From Acidobacteriota bacterium (GTDB lineage Bacteria; Acidobacteriota; Terriglobia; Terriglobales; Acidobacteriaceae), in assembly GCA_021781495.1 (NCBI GenBank), contig JAJXWS010000004.1, forward strand, positions 1 through 64,000: a stretch of 64,000 nucleotides of DNA. Direction: 5' to 3'. The first letter of the stretch is position 1. Every line of letters starts with the position of its first letter. The position numbers were made by a program, and so were the translations under genes. This document shows positions 1 through 9,601 of this stretch, piece by piece. The notes under the pieces are model-generated. The model made no database searches, was not told where the DNA came from, and saw only the letters and a list, made by a program, of their open reading frames with translations.

Positions 1-90
1 CGTCGATACGGCCTCTGTCCGGTCCGCCACGCCCAGCTTCTCCAGGATGTGGCTCACGTGGTTGCGACCGTGATTTTTCTCAGTCCGTAG
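1..90 (-). pseudogene. LuxR-type HTH C-terminal fragment (possible truncated gene remnant at window edge)
   Basis: Reverse complement reads LRTEKNHGRNHVSHILEKLGVADRTEAVST, resembling a LuxR/GerE recognition helix. No upstream receiver/N-terminal domain fits because the GH127 gene begins at 124 on the other strand. Confidence 0.45.
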
Positions 91-123
91 GCCTAAACTT
101 ATGGCAGCAGGTGAAAGCGATCT

Positions 124-1980
124 ATGAAGTACACTCGCAGAAATTTCCTCGCCCTCGGCGCGGCCACCGGCGCGGCTGCGCTGGCCGCCAGGCCCCGGAA
201 GGCTCTGGCCGCCGCGCAGTCCTCCAGCACGGCCGCAGTGGCCGTCACGCCCTCCATTCGCACGTTTGAGTACAACCAGGTCGAGTTGCTCGAAGGCCCC
301 ATGCGCCAGCAGTTCGACACCAACCACGCCTTCTTCCTCGGCCTCAATGAGGACAGCCTGCTCAAGCCCTTCCGCCAGCTCGCCGGCATGAAGGCCCCCG
401 GCGCGGACATGGGCGGCTGGTACGACGTCGATCCCGCCTTCAACGGCACCGGCAGCTTTCACGGCTTTGTTCCCGGCCACAGCTTTGGCCAGTATCTCTC
501 CGGGCTTGCACGCGCCTACGCCGTCACCGGACACAAGCCCACGCAGCAGAAGGTTCAGCGCCTCGTCCAGGGCTTCGCGCCCACCGTCTGCTCGCAGTTC
601 TATGACAACTACCACCTGCCCGCTTACACCTATGACAAGACCAGTTGTGGCCTGATCGACGCCTCCCGCTTCGCCGGCGACTCCAGCGCGCTGGCCGTGC
701 ACTCCGCCGCCACCGATGCCGTGCTGCCGCACCTGCCCGAGAAGGCGCTCTCCCGCAAGGAGCAGTACGCCCGCCCCCACAAGGACATCGCCTACTGCTG
801 GGACGAAACCTACACCCTGCCTGAGAATCTCTTCCTCGCCTATCGCCTCACCGGCAATCCGCGCTATCGCACCCTTGCCCAGCGCTTCGTCGAGGATGAT
901 TTCTACTTCGGCCCGCTCTCTCGCGGAGAAAACGTCCTGCCCGGCGAGCACGCCTACAGCCACGTCAACGCCTTCAGCTCCGCCATGCAGACCTATCTGG
1001 TCATGGGCACCCAGCAGCACCTGCGCGCCGCGCAAAACGGCTTCCGCTTCCTGGTGGATACGCAAAGCTTCGCCACCGGCGGCTGGGGTCCCGACGAGCT
1101 CTTCCGCACCCCCGGCAGCGGCGAGGTGGGCGAGAGCCTCACCAGGTCCCACGCCAGCTTTGAGACCCCCTGCGGCGCCTACGGCCACTTCAAGATCGTC
1201 CGCTATCTGCTCGCCGTCACCGGCGACAGCCGCTACGGCGACAGCATGGAGAGCGTCCTCTACAACACCATCCTCGGCGCCAAGCCGCTCAAGGAAGACG
1301 GCTCCAGCTTCTACTACTCCGACTACAACATGCATGCGCACAAGGGCTACCACCATGACAAGTGGCCCTGCTGCTCCGGCACCTTCCCGCAGATCACCGC
1401 CGACTACGGCATCAGCTCGTACTTCCACGACGAGCGCGGCATCTACGTCAACCTCTACGTTCCGTCGCGCCTCTCCTGGCGCCAGCACGGCGCCAGCCTC
1501 AGCCTCACCCAGCGCACGGAGTATCCGCACGCCAACCACACGCAGTTCGAGCTCACCGCCGACCGCGACGCCACCTTCGCCATGCGCTTCCGCATCCCCG
1601 CATGGGCCGGACCGAAGACCGTCCTCTCCATCAACGGCAAGCGCTTCGCCACCGATCTCACCCCCGGCCGCTTCGCCACCGTCAACCGCACATGGATAAA
1701 CGGAGACCGCATCGCGCTGGAGTTCGACGTGCCGCTCACCCTGCACGCCGTCGATCCGCAGCATCCCAACCTCATGGCCATCAAGCACGGCTCTCTCGCG
1801 CTGTTCGCCATCAACCCCGGTGAGGGCTCCATCCAGCGCTCGCAGTTGCTCGCCGCCCGCCAGCTCGGCACGGGCTCCAGCAACTGGCAGGTGGAAACCA
1901 GCGCCGGCAAGCTCGCCCTCAAGCCCTTCCCGGCCATCCAGGACGAGTCCTACAGGCTCTATCACGAAGTGATAGCCTGA
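124..1980 (+). CDS. GH127-type (DUF1680) beta-L-arabinofuranosidase-like protein, Tat-type signal
   Basis: N-terminus KYTRRNFLALGAATGAAALA (Tat-like); WPCCSGTFPQ and FETPCGAYGHFK...RYGDSMESVLYNTILG motifs typical of the DUF1680 family. Confidence 0.85.
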   Translation: MKYTRRNFLALGAATGAAALAARPRKALAAAQSSSTAAVAVTPSIRTFEYNQVELLEGPMRQQFDTNHAFFLGLNEDSLLKPFRQLAGMKAPGADMGGWYDVDPAFNGTGSFHGFVPGHSFGQYLSGLARAYAVTGHKPTQQKVQRLVQGFAPTVCSQFYDNYHLPAYTYDKTSCGLIDASRFAGDSSALAVHSAATDAVLPHLPEKALSRKEQYARPHKDIAYCWDETYTLPENLFLAYRLTGNPRYRTLAQRFVEDDFYFGPLSRGENVLPGEHAYSHVNAFSSAMQTYLVMGTQQHLRAAQNGFRFLVDTQSFATGGWGPDELFRTPGSGEVGESLTRSHASFETPCGAYGHFKIVRYLLAVTGDSRYGDSMESVLYNTILGAKPLKEDGSSFYYSDYNMHAHKGYHHDKWPCCSGTFPQITADYGISSYFHDERGIYVNLYVPSRLSWRQHGASLSLTQRTEYPHANHTQFELTADRDATFAMRFRIPAWAGPKTVLSINGKRFATDLTPGRFATVNRTWINGDRIALEFDVPLTLHAVDPQHPNLMAIKHGSLALFAINPGEGSIQRSQLLAARQLGTGSSNWQVETSAGKLALKPFPAIQDESYRLYHEVIA

Positions 1981-2084
1981 GTCCGTCTCATCCCAGCGCA
2001 GGCGCGGAGCCACATCCGCGCCTGTGCCGCACAAGGAAGCCCTCCCGCATGCGCCGTCTCTGCCGGGTGCCGGGTGCCGGGTGC

Positions 2085-2110
2085 CCCAGGTCTCGCTTCT
2101 GAGACCTGGG
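2085..2110. repeat. Palindromic element CCCAGGTCTC-gcttct-GAGACCTGGG with GGGTGCCCC head (REP-like)
   Basis: Perfect 10-bp stem, 6-nt loop, preceded by three tandem GCCGGGT units; related element at 27701-27730. Confidence 0.6.
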
Positions 2111-2185
2111 AACGCTCTGCATCAGCGCTACAACATCAGCCTGCAAGGGTACGGGCACGAGTCCGTACATCCCCAGCCCGCACCA

Positions 2186-4735
2186 TCACCAGCTCAGCGT
2201 CACGGTTGCCGTCTTCCAGCCGCTGCCCTCGGCAAAGCGCACCAGCAGCCACCCGGCATCGCCCGCACCACGATGCAGCTCCGCGCCCTGCGCCGTCAGC
2301 TTCAGCCCCGCGGCATTCTCCACCAACGGCAGCCGCATCTCTGATCCGGCCTGTCCCTCCAGCGTCAGCGTCAGCCGCCCGGCCTCGTAGCGCTCGCTCA
2401 GCACCCGCGCAGCCGCCGTGCGATTCCCCGGCAGTGGCGCCCGGTACGCCAGGTCCACCGCCACCGGCTTCAGCGCAATCGCCACCTTCGACTCGCCCAG
2501 TTGCCGCGCACCCGCGCTGGTGCTGCGCAGCTTCACGCCGCTCGCGCCCTGCAGCGTCACCGTAAGCTCGCCTCCCGCGCGCGCAAACAGCACGTCCACC
2601 GTCTCCGCGCCCACGCGCACATGCCGAACCGCCGCATGCTCCCACCGTGCCGGCAGCTGCGGATCCACCGTCACCGTTCCCGCCCCGGCATCCACCGCCA
2701 GCCCAAACAGTCCGCGCAGCGCCGGCGTAATCACCATCGCGCTCGACCACAGCTGATGGCTCGTGCTTCGACCGAACGGCACAAAGAAGTCGCCCGACAG
2801 CAGCTCCGTCACCGCGCCCAGGTCCTGCGCCCGCGTCAGCCCGGCATTCTCCATCAACATCTGGTAGCCCGCCAGCGGCTGCCCGCCGCGATACTCCGCC
2901 AGCGCGCCCCAGCCCGTGAACAGCGGCCACACCGAGCCCTGGTGGTAGCTCATCCCGTCGTAGAACGCCTCGTCGTTGGCCACATCGCGCAGGCCCCAGT
3001 CCGTGTTCAGCGTTGCTGCCGCAAACTGCCGCAGACACTCGTCCCCATGCGTCAGCACCGGTTTGCCGCTCCACCACGCCACCGCCGGATACACCGTCCG
3101 CGTGCGGTCCTGCGAGCCATCCAGGTTGCGGCTGAAGGCGTAGCAGCCCTTCGCGCCGTCGTAGTACTCGGCCTCGATTGTCCCGGCCAGCTTGTCGGCG
3201 CGCTCCTGCGCGGCTCGCGCCTTGCCGGCATCCTTCAGCCAGCCTTCCATCTCCGCCATTGCCGCGCTGGCCTGCTCGTCCAGCAGCGCCAGGTACACCT
3301 CCTGGTGCGGCATGCCGGAGGGCCAGCTCTCCACCCAGCCCGTGCCCTGCGAGTTGTCATACACGCCGTCGTGATCCGTATCGTGCGCCGGGTCCGTCTC
3401 AAACGCCCACGCCTTCTCCACCGCCTCGCGATGCGCCGCCAGAAACGCCGTGTCGCCGCTGGTGCGCACATAGTCCGCCACCGCCAGCAGAAACAGCGGC
3501 GTCGCGTCCGCCGCGGCATACATATACAGAAACGCCTTCCAGTCCACCTCCGGCGCCGTCTGCGAGTACTCGTGCATGATCTTGCCGTCGGCCCGCTGCC
3601 GTTGCATCAGAAACTCCAGCTCCTCCCGCGTCAGCGCAAAGTCACCAAAGCCATTCACCGCAAACAGCGTATACAGCGCGTCCCGCCCAAAGAACCAGCC
3701 AAAGCCCGGCCGCGCCGAGTCGCCCGACTCGTAGTAGCCCGCCACCAGCGCCGTTTCGCCGCTCGGCTGCGCCTTTGCCTTCAGCTGCTCAATCGAGACC
3801 TCGGCCCAGCGGAAGGCCTCATTCAGCGCTGCGTCCGGCGTCTCGATCACCGTGGACTGCGCCAGCAGCCTGCGATACGCGGCCGCATGCGTCGCGTAGC
3901 TCGCCGCAATGCCGTCGTTCAGTTGCGCCAGCTTTGCGCCCAGCGCGTCGTCAGTCGCCGTCGCGGTCGTGCTTCCCATCGCCATCAACAGCGGAAACAG
4001 CCTGCCCGCATCATGCTTCGGGTCAATGTGCAGCCGCAGCTCCACCGGATGCACCTGCGGCCGCTCCTGGTAGGGAGCCAGAACGCCCGGCTTCGCTCCC
4101 GGAATCGTCACCGCCCCGGCAAAGTCCGGGTAGTCGCCGTGCAGCACATAAAAGCCGCCGTCCCGCACCCACTCCACGCCCGGCGTGCCTTCGCTCCGCT
4201 CCGGCCACATCCAGCGCAGCTCCGGCGTAAAGCGCAGCACAAACTCCGTCGGGTGCAGGCAATCAAACTCGAACAGCACCATCGGCCCGGTGCCCGCTGC
4301 CGCGCCATCCGGCGAAAACATGATCTGCCGCACCGTAAACCCGATATGCGAGTAGGTAATCACGGTGCGGTCCGGTCGCACCTCAATCGCCGCCGACTGC
4401 CGGTTTACGTCAATCGGCACCGTGTAGCCGTCGATGTCCGCCTCGATAGTCAGGTGCGACAGCAGCTTGGCCGGCAGCAGCCAGGCCTCAAAGCTGCCAT
4501 CCTGCTCGCCCACCAGCACGCCGCGCTCGCCCGCCACGGTAAAGGGTTTCAGCGGCTCGGTGTGCGCCCGTATCACCGGCCCCGCCGCATCCAGCGGCAG
4601 CGCGGCAATGGAGTGAAACGCAGGCATAGTCTCCTGGGCGCCGGCCTGCTGCGCAAGCCCTGCTCCCGTAGTCGGGATGGCGGCGGCAAAAAGCATGGCG
4701 GCTGCCATGCGCAAAAAGAAAGTCGGATTCTGCAT
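2186..4735 (-). CDS. Six-hairpin glycoside hydrolase (amylo-alpha-1,6-glucosidase/GH63-like), secreted
   Basis: Signal peptide; GWFFGRDALYTLFAVNGFGD, DGKIMHEYSQ and YDGMSYHQGSVWPLFTGWGALAEYR motifs of GDE_C/MGH-like (alpha/alpha)6 hydrolases. Confidence 0.75.
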   Translation of the reverse strand: MQNPTFFLRMAAAMLFAAAIPTTGAGLAQQAGAQETMPAFHSIAALPLDAAGPVIRAHTEPLKPFTVAGERGVLVGEQDGSFEAWLLPAKLLSHLTIEADIDGYTVPIDVNRQSAAIEVRPDRTVITYSHIGFTVRQIMFSPDGAAAGTGPMVLFEFDCLHPTEFVLRFTPELRWMWPERSEGTPGVEWVRDGGFYVLHGDYPDFAGAVTIPGAKPGVLAPYQERPQVHPVELRLHIDPKHDAGRLFPLLMAMGSTTATATDDALGAKLAQLNDGIAASYATHAAAYRRLLAQSTVIETPDAALNEAFRWAEVSIEQLKAKAQPSGETALVAGYYESGDSARPGFGWFFGRDALYTLFAVNGFGDFALTREELEFLMQRQRADGKIMHEYSQTAPEVDWKAFLYMYAAADATPLFLLAVADYVRTSGDTAFLAAHREAVEKAWAFETDPAHDTDHDGVYDNSQGTGWVESWPSGMPHQEVYLALLDEQASAAMAEMEGWLKDAGKARAAQERADKLAGTIEAEYYDGAKGCYAFSRNLDGSQDRTRTVYPAVAWWSGKPVLTHGDECLRQFAAATLNTDWGLRDVANDEAFYDGMSYHQGSVWPLFTGWGALAEYRGGQPLAGYQMLMENAGLTRAQDLGAVTELLSGDFFVPFGRSTSHQLWSSAMVITPALRGLFGLAVDAGAGTVTVDPQLPARWEHAAVRHVRVGAETVDVLFARAGGELTVTLQGASGVKLRSTSAGARQLGESKVAIALKPVAVDLAYRAPLPGNRTAAARVLSERYEAGRLTLTLEGQAGSEMRLPLVENAAGLKLTAQGAELHRGAGDAGWLLVRFAEGSGWKTATVTLSW

Positions 4736-4825
4736 GCTGTTGTCCTTTGTGTCTGTACTGCTCTCAGAGCCAACAGTCTAGAGCATCCGCGCCGCGGCCC
4801 GGGCTTCTGCGCCGCAAAAGACGAA

Positions 4826-4845
4826 GGGCGCCCGTCTGGGCGCCC
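4826..4845. terminator. Hairpin GGGCGCCC-gtct-GGGCGCCC downstream of TonB receptor gene
   Basis: Inverted repeat immediately 3' of the minus-strand CDS ending at 4870; no strong T tract. Confidence 0.4.
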
Positions 4846-4869
4846 CTCGCGTGTGGTGTTGAGCAGCGT

Positions 4870-7800
4870 TTAGAAGATGATGCGAGCACCCAGTTGCACC
4901 TGGCGGGCAGAGCTGCCGTAGTTGTAACGGCTATCCCAGAAGGTGGTGGTGTCGTCGATCTCCGGATCGTTGGTGCCCAGCAGCCGGTGGTTCAGCACGT
5001 TGTAGGCGTTGAACTGCAGCTGCAGCGTGTAGCCCTCGTGGATCTTCGTATCCTTGAAGATGCTGGCGTTGATGTTGTCCCATCCGTTGGCGCGCAGGGT
5101 ATTGCGGCCCACGCCCGGGAAGGGCTTCTGCATCACGTCCGCCACGTCGCGGTTGTTGAAGAGCCAGTGCACGCCATCCGGCGTGGTGGAGGTCGGCATG
5201 ATGTAGTTGCCGTTGGCATCCACAGCGCCGTTAATGTAGTTAAAGAAGCTCGGCAGTGTATAGTAGCCCGGGTTCAGGCCCCATGCCGCCGCGTTGTTGG
5301 CGTTGAAGTAGATGCCCGTTGTGTTGATCGGGGCCCGCTTGTTCGACTCCACCGGACGGCAAACGCTCACGTAGCTGTTGAACGCCGCGCCAAAGTTCCC
5401 GTCGCAGTAGTCAGAGAAGCCCGGGAAGCCGAAGGCGCCGTAGCCAAACTGGAACGGCGTAACCGGCTGGCCCGTGTCATAGGTCCAGATGCCGTTCAGC
5501 TGATAGCCACCCAGCAGCTTGCCGATCAGGCCATTCTGGTGCTTATACATCGGTACGTTGTACACAAACGAGGCCGAGGCCACATTCGGAATCGAGTCGC
5601 CGCTTACGCCGCGCTCCGCCACATTGGTGTTGAACGGGTTCTGCGCAAAGGCCACCGTGTTGCCGCCGCTGAACGTGCCGTAGATCTCCGAGCTGTTGTC
5701 GATCGTGCGGCTGAAGGTGTACGAGAACGTTGCCGACAGGTTGTGGTAGTTCTTCGTGGTCGCGGTGAACTGCAGGCCGTTGTAGATGGAGAACGCCGTG
5801 TTGGCGCGCATGCGAACGCGGGTCTTCGAGCAATCCGGCCGGCCATACCCTGGCTGCGTCCGGTCCGTGCAGAAGATGCTCGGCGAAATCACGTTCGGAT
5901 ACGCATTCGCCGTGCCCAGCATGTACGGGTTGTTGTTCAGGCTCTGGAACAGTCCCACCGTGTGGTTGCCCACGTAGCGGGCCTCAAACACCACGTTGTT
6001 GTTCGGTCCCCACTCCACGCCCAGCGTGTAGCTTTCCGCGTAGGGGTTGTGGAAGTTGGGTTCCACCAGCGTCTGGTTGCGGCGGTTTGGATTGGCGCCG
6101 CGCGGCAGCGCCGGCAGGTCCTGCGAACGCATGTTCGCGCCCGAAGAGCCACCGGCGGGAATGCACGGGCTCGAGGGATCGCAGCCGATGGTGCCCAGAT
6201 TGATGACCGGGGCCGCCGTCGCCGAGTTCAGGAACATGTTGTAGAACTCAGGATCAAAGTTGACCGCAAATCCGCCGCGAATCACCAGCCGCGGATCGAG
6301 CTCCTTCGGGTTGTAGGCAAAGCCGATGCGCGGCTGGAAGTTCTTGTAGTCCTGCTTCACGGACGGGAAGGTGCGCTGCGAGAGCGGCAGAGACGTATCC
6401 CAGAACGCGGTGCTCGGGTTGGATTCGCGAGCCATCGTCTCGTCGTGCAGCAGGTTTACGGCCTGTCCAAAGAACTCCCAGCGCAGGCCCAGGTTCACCG
6501 TCAGGTTGTCCATGGCCTTCCAGTCGTCCTGGATATAGCCGGCCGCGTCGGGCTCCGTAAAGTGGATGGTGAAGTTGCCGTCGCCGATGTTGGTGGCGCC
6601 CGACTGGTCAATAAAGCCCTGCAGATCACCCGCAAAGAAGCTGCCGTTGTAGTACGGCAGGAACGGGTTCGGCGAGTTCTGGTAGCTCCACTCGCCACCA
6701 AAGGAGATGGAGTGATGTCCGTGAATCCAGGTGGCGTTGTCCTGCACCTGCGTCACCTTCACCGTGCGGCCCTGTGGAATCGCGGGGTTGTAGCCGTATC
6801 CCAGGATGCTGTAGGAGGCTTGGGAGCCGATGCTGATGTACGCGCCGCAGTTGGTCGGCGTGTTCACCGTGCAGCCCGGCTGGCCGCCACCCTGGAACAG
6901 CACCTTTGACTGCTGGAAGCTGTAACGCAGCTGGTTCACCCAGCTCGGCGAGAAGGTGTGCGTAATGTCGCCGCCAATCGAGTGCGTCGTTGCCGGCACG
7001 TCATACCAGTTGCCGGCCGCCAGGTCGTTGCTCGATCCATCCGCATAGGCGCCCGTGTAGGGATCGTCCTGGTAGATGTAGCGGATGAAGATGTGGTCCT
7101 TGCTCGTTGGCTGCCAGTCCAGGCGGCCCAGCAGTTCCTCGTCGTTGTTCAGGCCGGCTACCCGGCGAATCACCGGCGCCAGGTTCACGTTCACCGGTGA
7201 GTCACCCACGTAGTAGGTCTGCGTGTCCACCACCGCGCCCGCCGTTGGGTTTCCCTGCTTCACAGAGTAGGGACCGTTGTTGACCATGGACGCAATCGAG
7301 CCGTCGGTCGGGCCCGCATTGTAGAGAGCCGTCAGCGAATCCGGCGTCGGGAACAGGGTGGTCACGCCGCTGGTGTAGGTGCCTACGCCCTGGTGATTCC
7401 GGTTGAAGAATATGCCGGCAAAGCCCCACAGCTTGTCCTTGATGATGGGCGCGCCCAGCGTGCCGCCAATGATGTTATCGGTGAAGCGTGGCAGCGTCGG
7501 CTGCAGGCAGCCCGACGTCGGCGATTGACCCGAAGCGCAGTAGCCTTCCAGGGGATTCTTCTGCCCCTGCAGGAAGGCCTCGCCCCAGTTGCCCTCGTAG
7601 AGCTCAAACGCCGTTCCGTGAATCCTGTTCGTGCCGGACTTGGTCAGGTAGTTCACCACCGTGCCCATGTTGCGGCCATACTGCGCGCTGAAGTTGTTCG
7701 TGATGACCTGCACCCCGGCAATCGCGTCCTGATTGCCGAAGAAGACCTGCGGACCGGCCACCGAGTTGTCGTTGTTCGACTGGCCATCAATCTCAAAGTT

Positions 7801-8394
7801 GTTCGAGCGGCCGCGCTGTCCATTTGCCGAGAAAGACGCACCGTTATTGTTCGAAAAGCTGTTGTCGTGCGTCTGCACCACACCCGGCTCCAGCAGCGTC
7901 ACCGCGTCAAAGCCATTGCCCAGCGGAAGATTGGCAATCTGCTGCGTGTCAAAGGTCGTGGAAACCTGCGCCTCGGTGGTGTCCAGAAGCGGGCTGGCCT
8001 CCGTTACCTCCACGGTGGTCTGCGCGCTGGAGGGCTTCAGCGTCACCATGCCCATGTCGCGGGTGCCCACGGTCACCTCGGCCGCCTTCACAATCACATC
8101 CGCAAAGCCCGGCGACGAAAAGGTAAGCGTGTAGGTCCCAGCCGGCAGATTCAGAACCGAAAAACCGCCATCCGAGCGGGATTTCTGGGTGACCCGCGCC
8201 CCGGTCGCCACGTTGACCGCTTCAATGTTGACGTTCGGCAGTACCGCCCCCGTCTGGTCCACGGCGACACCGGTCAAACCGCCGGTCGTAATACCCTGGG
8301 CAACTGCAGAGGGAGGGAACGCAGTACAGATTACGAAGCCTGCACCCATAGCGGTGCCTAACAAAAGCGCTCGAAATTGCCTGTTCAGGAACAT
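4870..8394 (-). CDS. TonB-dependent receptor with carboxypeptidase-regulatory-like N-terminal domain
   Basis: MFLNRQFRALLLGTAMGAGF signal; GGLTGVAVDQTGAVLPNVNIEAVNVATGA Cna-B-like domain; plug and barrel features; C-terminal aromatic RIIF. The ORF track start (8481) is extended; ATG at 8394 preferred. Confidence 0.88.
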   Translation of the reverse strand: MFLNRQFRALLLGTAMGAGFVICTAFPPSAVAQGITTGGLTGVAVDQTGAVLPNVNIEAVNVATGARVTQKSRSDGGFSVLNLPAGTYTLTFSSPGFADVIVKAAEVTVGTRDMGMVTLKPSSAQTTVEVTEASPLLDTTEAQVSTTFDTQQIANLPLGNGFDAVTLLEPGVVQTHDNSFSNNNGASFSANGQRGRSNNFEIDGQSNNDNSVAGPQVFFGNQDAIAGVQVITNNFSAQYGRNMGTVVNYLTKSGTNRIHGTAFELYEGNWGEAFLQGQKNPLEGYCASGQSPTSGCLQPTLPRFTDNIIGGTLGAPIIKDKLWGFAGIFFNRNHQGVGTYTSGVTTLFPTPDSLTALYNAGPTDGSIASMVNNGPYSVKQGNPTAGAVVDTQTYYVGDSPVNVNLAPVIRRVAGLNNDEELLGRLDWQPTSKDHIFIRYIYQDDPYTGAYADGSSNDLAAGNWYDVPATTHSIGGDITHTFSPSWVNQLRYSFQQSKVLFQGGGQPGCTVNTPTNCGAYISIGSQASYSILGYGYNPAIPQGRTVKVTQVQDNATWIHGHHSISFGGEWSYQNSPNPFLPYYNGSFFAGDLQGFIDQSGATNIGDGNFTIHFTEPDAAGYIQDDWKAMDNLTVNLGLRWEFFGQAVNLLHDETMARESNPSTAFWDTSLPLSQRTFPSVKQDYKNFQPRIGFAYNPKELDPRLVIRGGFAVNFDPEFYNMFLNSATAAPVINLGTIGCDPSSPCIPAGGSSGANMRSQDLPALPRGANPNRRNQTLVEPNFHNPYAESYTLGVEWGPNNNVVFEARYVGNHTVGLFQSLNNNPYMLGTANAYPNVISPSIFCTDRTQPGYGRPDCSKTRVRMRANTAFSIYNGLQFTATTKNYHNLSATFSYTFSRTIDNSSEIYGTFSGGNTVAFAQNPFNTNVAERGVSGDSIPNVASASFVYNVPMYKHQNGLIGKLLGGYQLNGIWTYDTGQPVTPFQFGYGAFGFPGFSDYCDGNFGAAFNSYVSVCRPVESNKRAPINTTGIYFNANNAAAWGLNPGYYTLPSFFNYINGAVDANGNYIMPTSTTPDGVHWLFNNRDVADVMQKPFPGVGRNTLRANGWDNINASIFKDTKIHEGYTLQLQFNAYNVLNHRLLGTNDPEIDDTTTFWDSRYNYGSSARQVQLGARIIF

Positions 8395-8683
8395 AGATAT
8401 CTTCCTTCCAGTGTGATTTTTTGCGTTTGTCGTGCGGTTCCCCGACGGGGGAACACAGATCCAGCACCATAAAAGATGCAATTATCTTGCCATTCAGCGC
8501 TTTACGGCCAAAGTCCGCCAAACCGCCGTTATTTCCAAGGATGGAGCGTAAAATCGGCACAAAATCTGCCGAAAGGCCACACGGTGACCCGCCATCTGTA
8601 TTGAAAACGGGAAATGGCAATACAAAAAAATGTAGGGGTACCGAATTTAGGATTTAGAGGTAGCGGACACAGGCGTGTCCGGG

Positions 8684-9538
8684 CTACGTCCGCATGAAGT
8701 CCAGCGCGCGTATCAGGTACTCTTTCAACTGCTTGCGGTGGACTACGGCATCCAGAAAACCCTTCTCCAGCAGGAACTCCGAGCGCTGAAAGCCCTCCGG
8801 CAGCTTCTGGCGGATGGTCTGCTCAATCACGCGCGGCCCGGCAAACCCGATCAGGGCTCCCGGTTCGGCGATGTTCAAGTCGCCCAGCATGGCAAAGCTG
8901 GCCGTTACGCCGCCCGTTGTCGGGTCCGTCAGCACGCAGATGTACGGCACCCGCGCGTCGTCCAGCTGCGCCAGCGCGGTGGAGATCTTGGCCATCTGCA
9001 TCAGGCTCACCACGCCCTCCATCATGCGCGCTCCGCCCGAGGCTGCCACCACGATCAGCGGCTTGCGGCCCAGCCGGGCACGGTCCACGGCGCGCGCAAT
9101 CGTCTCGCCCACCACGGCGCCCATTGAGCCGCCGATAAAGCTGTATTCCATGGCGCTCACCACCACGTCGTGGTGTCCCATGCGGCCCTCGGCATTCAGA
9201 ATGGCGTCGTCCATGCCCGTCAGTTCCTGCGCCTTGCGCAGCCGCTGCTTGTAGGGCTTCACGTCCACAAAGTTCAGCGGGTCAGTGGAGCGCAGCCCGC
9301 CATCCACCGTCTGGTATCCGGGCTCCAGCAGCAGGTCCAGCCGCTGCCGCGAACCCATCTTGAAGTGGTGCTGGCACTTGGGGCAGACGTTCTGGTTGGC
9401 CTCAAGGTCGGCCTTCCAGATGACCGCGCGGCACCCCTGGCACTTGATCCACAGGCCCTCGGTGCGCACCCGCTTCTCGACGCCCTCAACGCCGGAGTTC
9501 GACTCGTACTCGCTGTTCTCACGCTTGAACCAGGACAT
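8684..9538 (-). CDS. accD: Acetyl-CoA carboxylase carboxyltransferase subunit beta
   Basis: N-terminal zinc finger CQGC...CPKCQHHF; FIGGSMGAVVGE, ASGGARMMEG, PTTGGVTASFA motifs. Confidence 0.95.
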   Translation of the reverse strand: MSWFKRENSEYESNSGVEGVEKRVRTEGLWIKCQGCRAVIWKADLEANQNVCPKCQHHFKMGSRQRLDLLLEPGYQTVDGGLRSTDPLNFVDVKPYKQRLRKAQELTGMDDAILNAEGRMGHHDVVVSAMEYSFIGGSMGAVVGETIARAVDRARLGRKPLIVVAASGGARMMEGVVSLMQMAKISTALAQLDDARVPYICVLTDPTTGGVTASFAMLGDLNIAEPGALIGFAGPRVIEQTIRQKLPEGFQRSEFLLEKGFLDAVVHRKQLKEYLIRALDFMRT

Positions 9539-9601
9539 CCGGGACTCTCTTTCCGCACTCGGGGAGCGGGGCGCCGCTCCGTTGGCTGTCTTACGGCCGC
9601 G

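Noticed and set aside
2501-4873. 790-aa plus-strand ORF
   Set aside because: Antisense to the well-supported hydrolase 2186..4735; Arg/His/Gln-rich, no motifs; artefact of high GC third-position bias.
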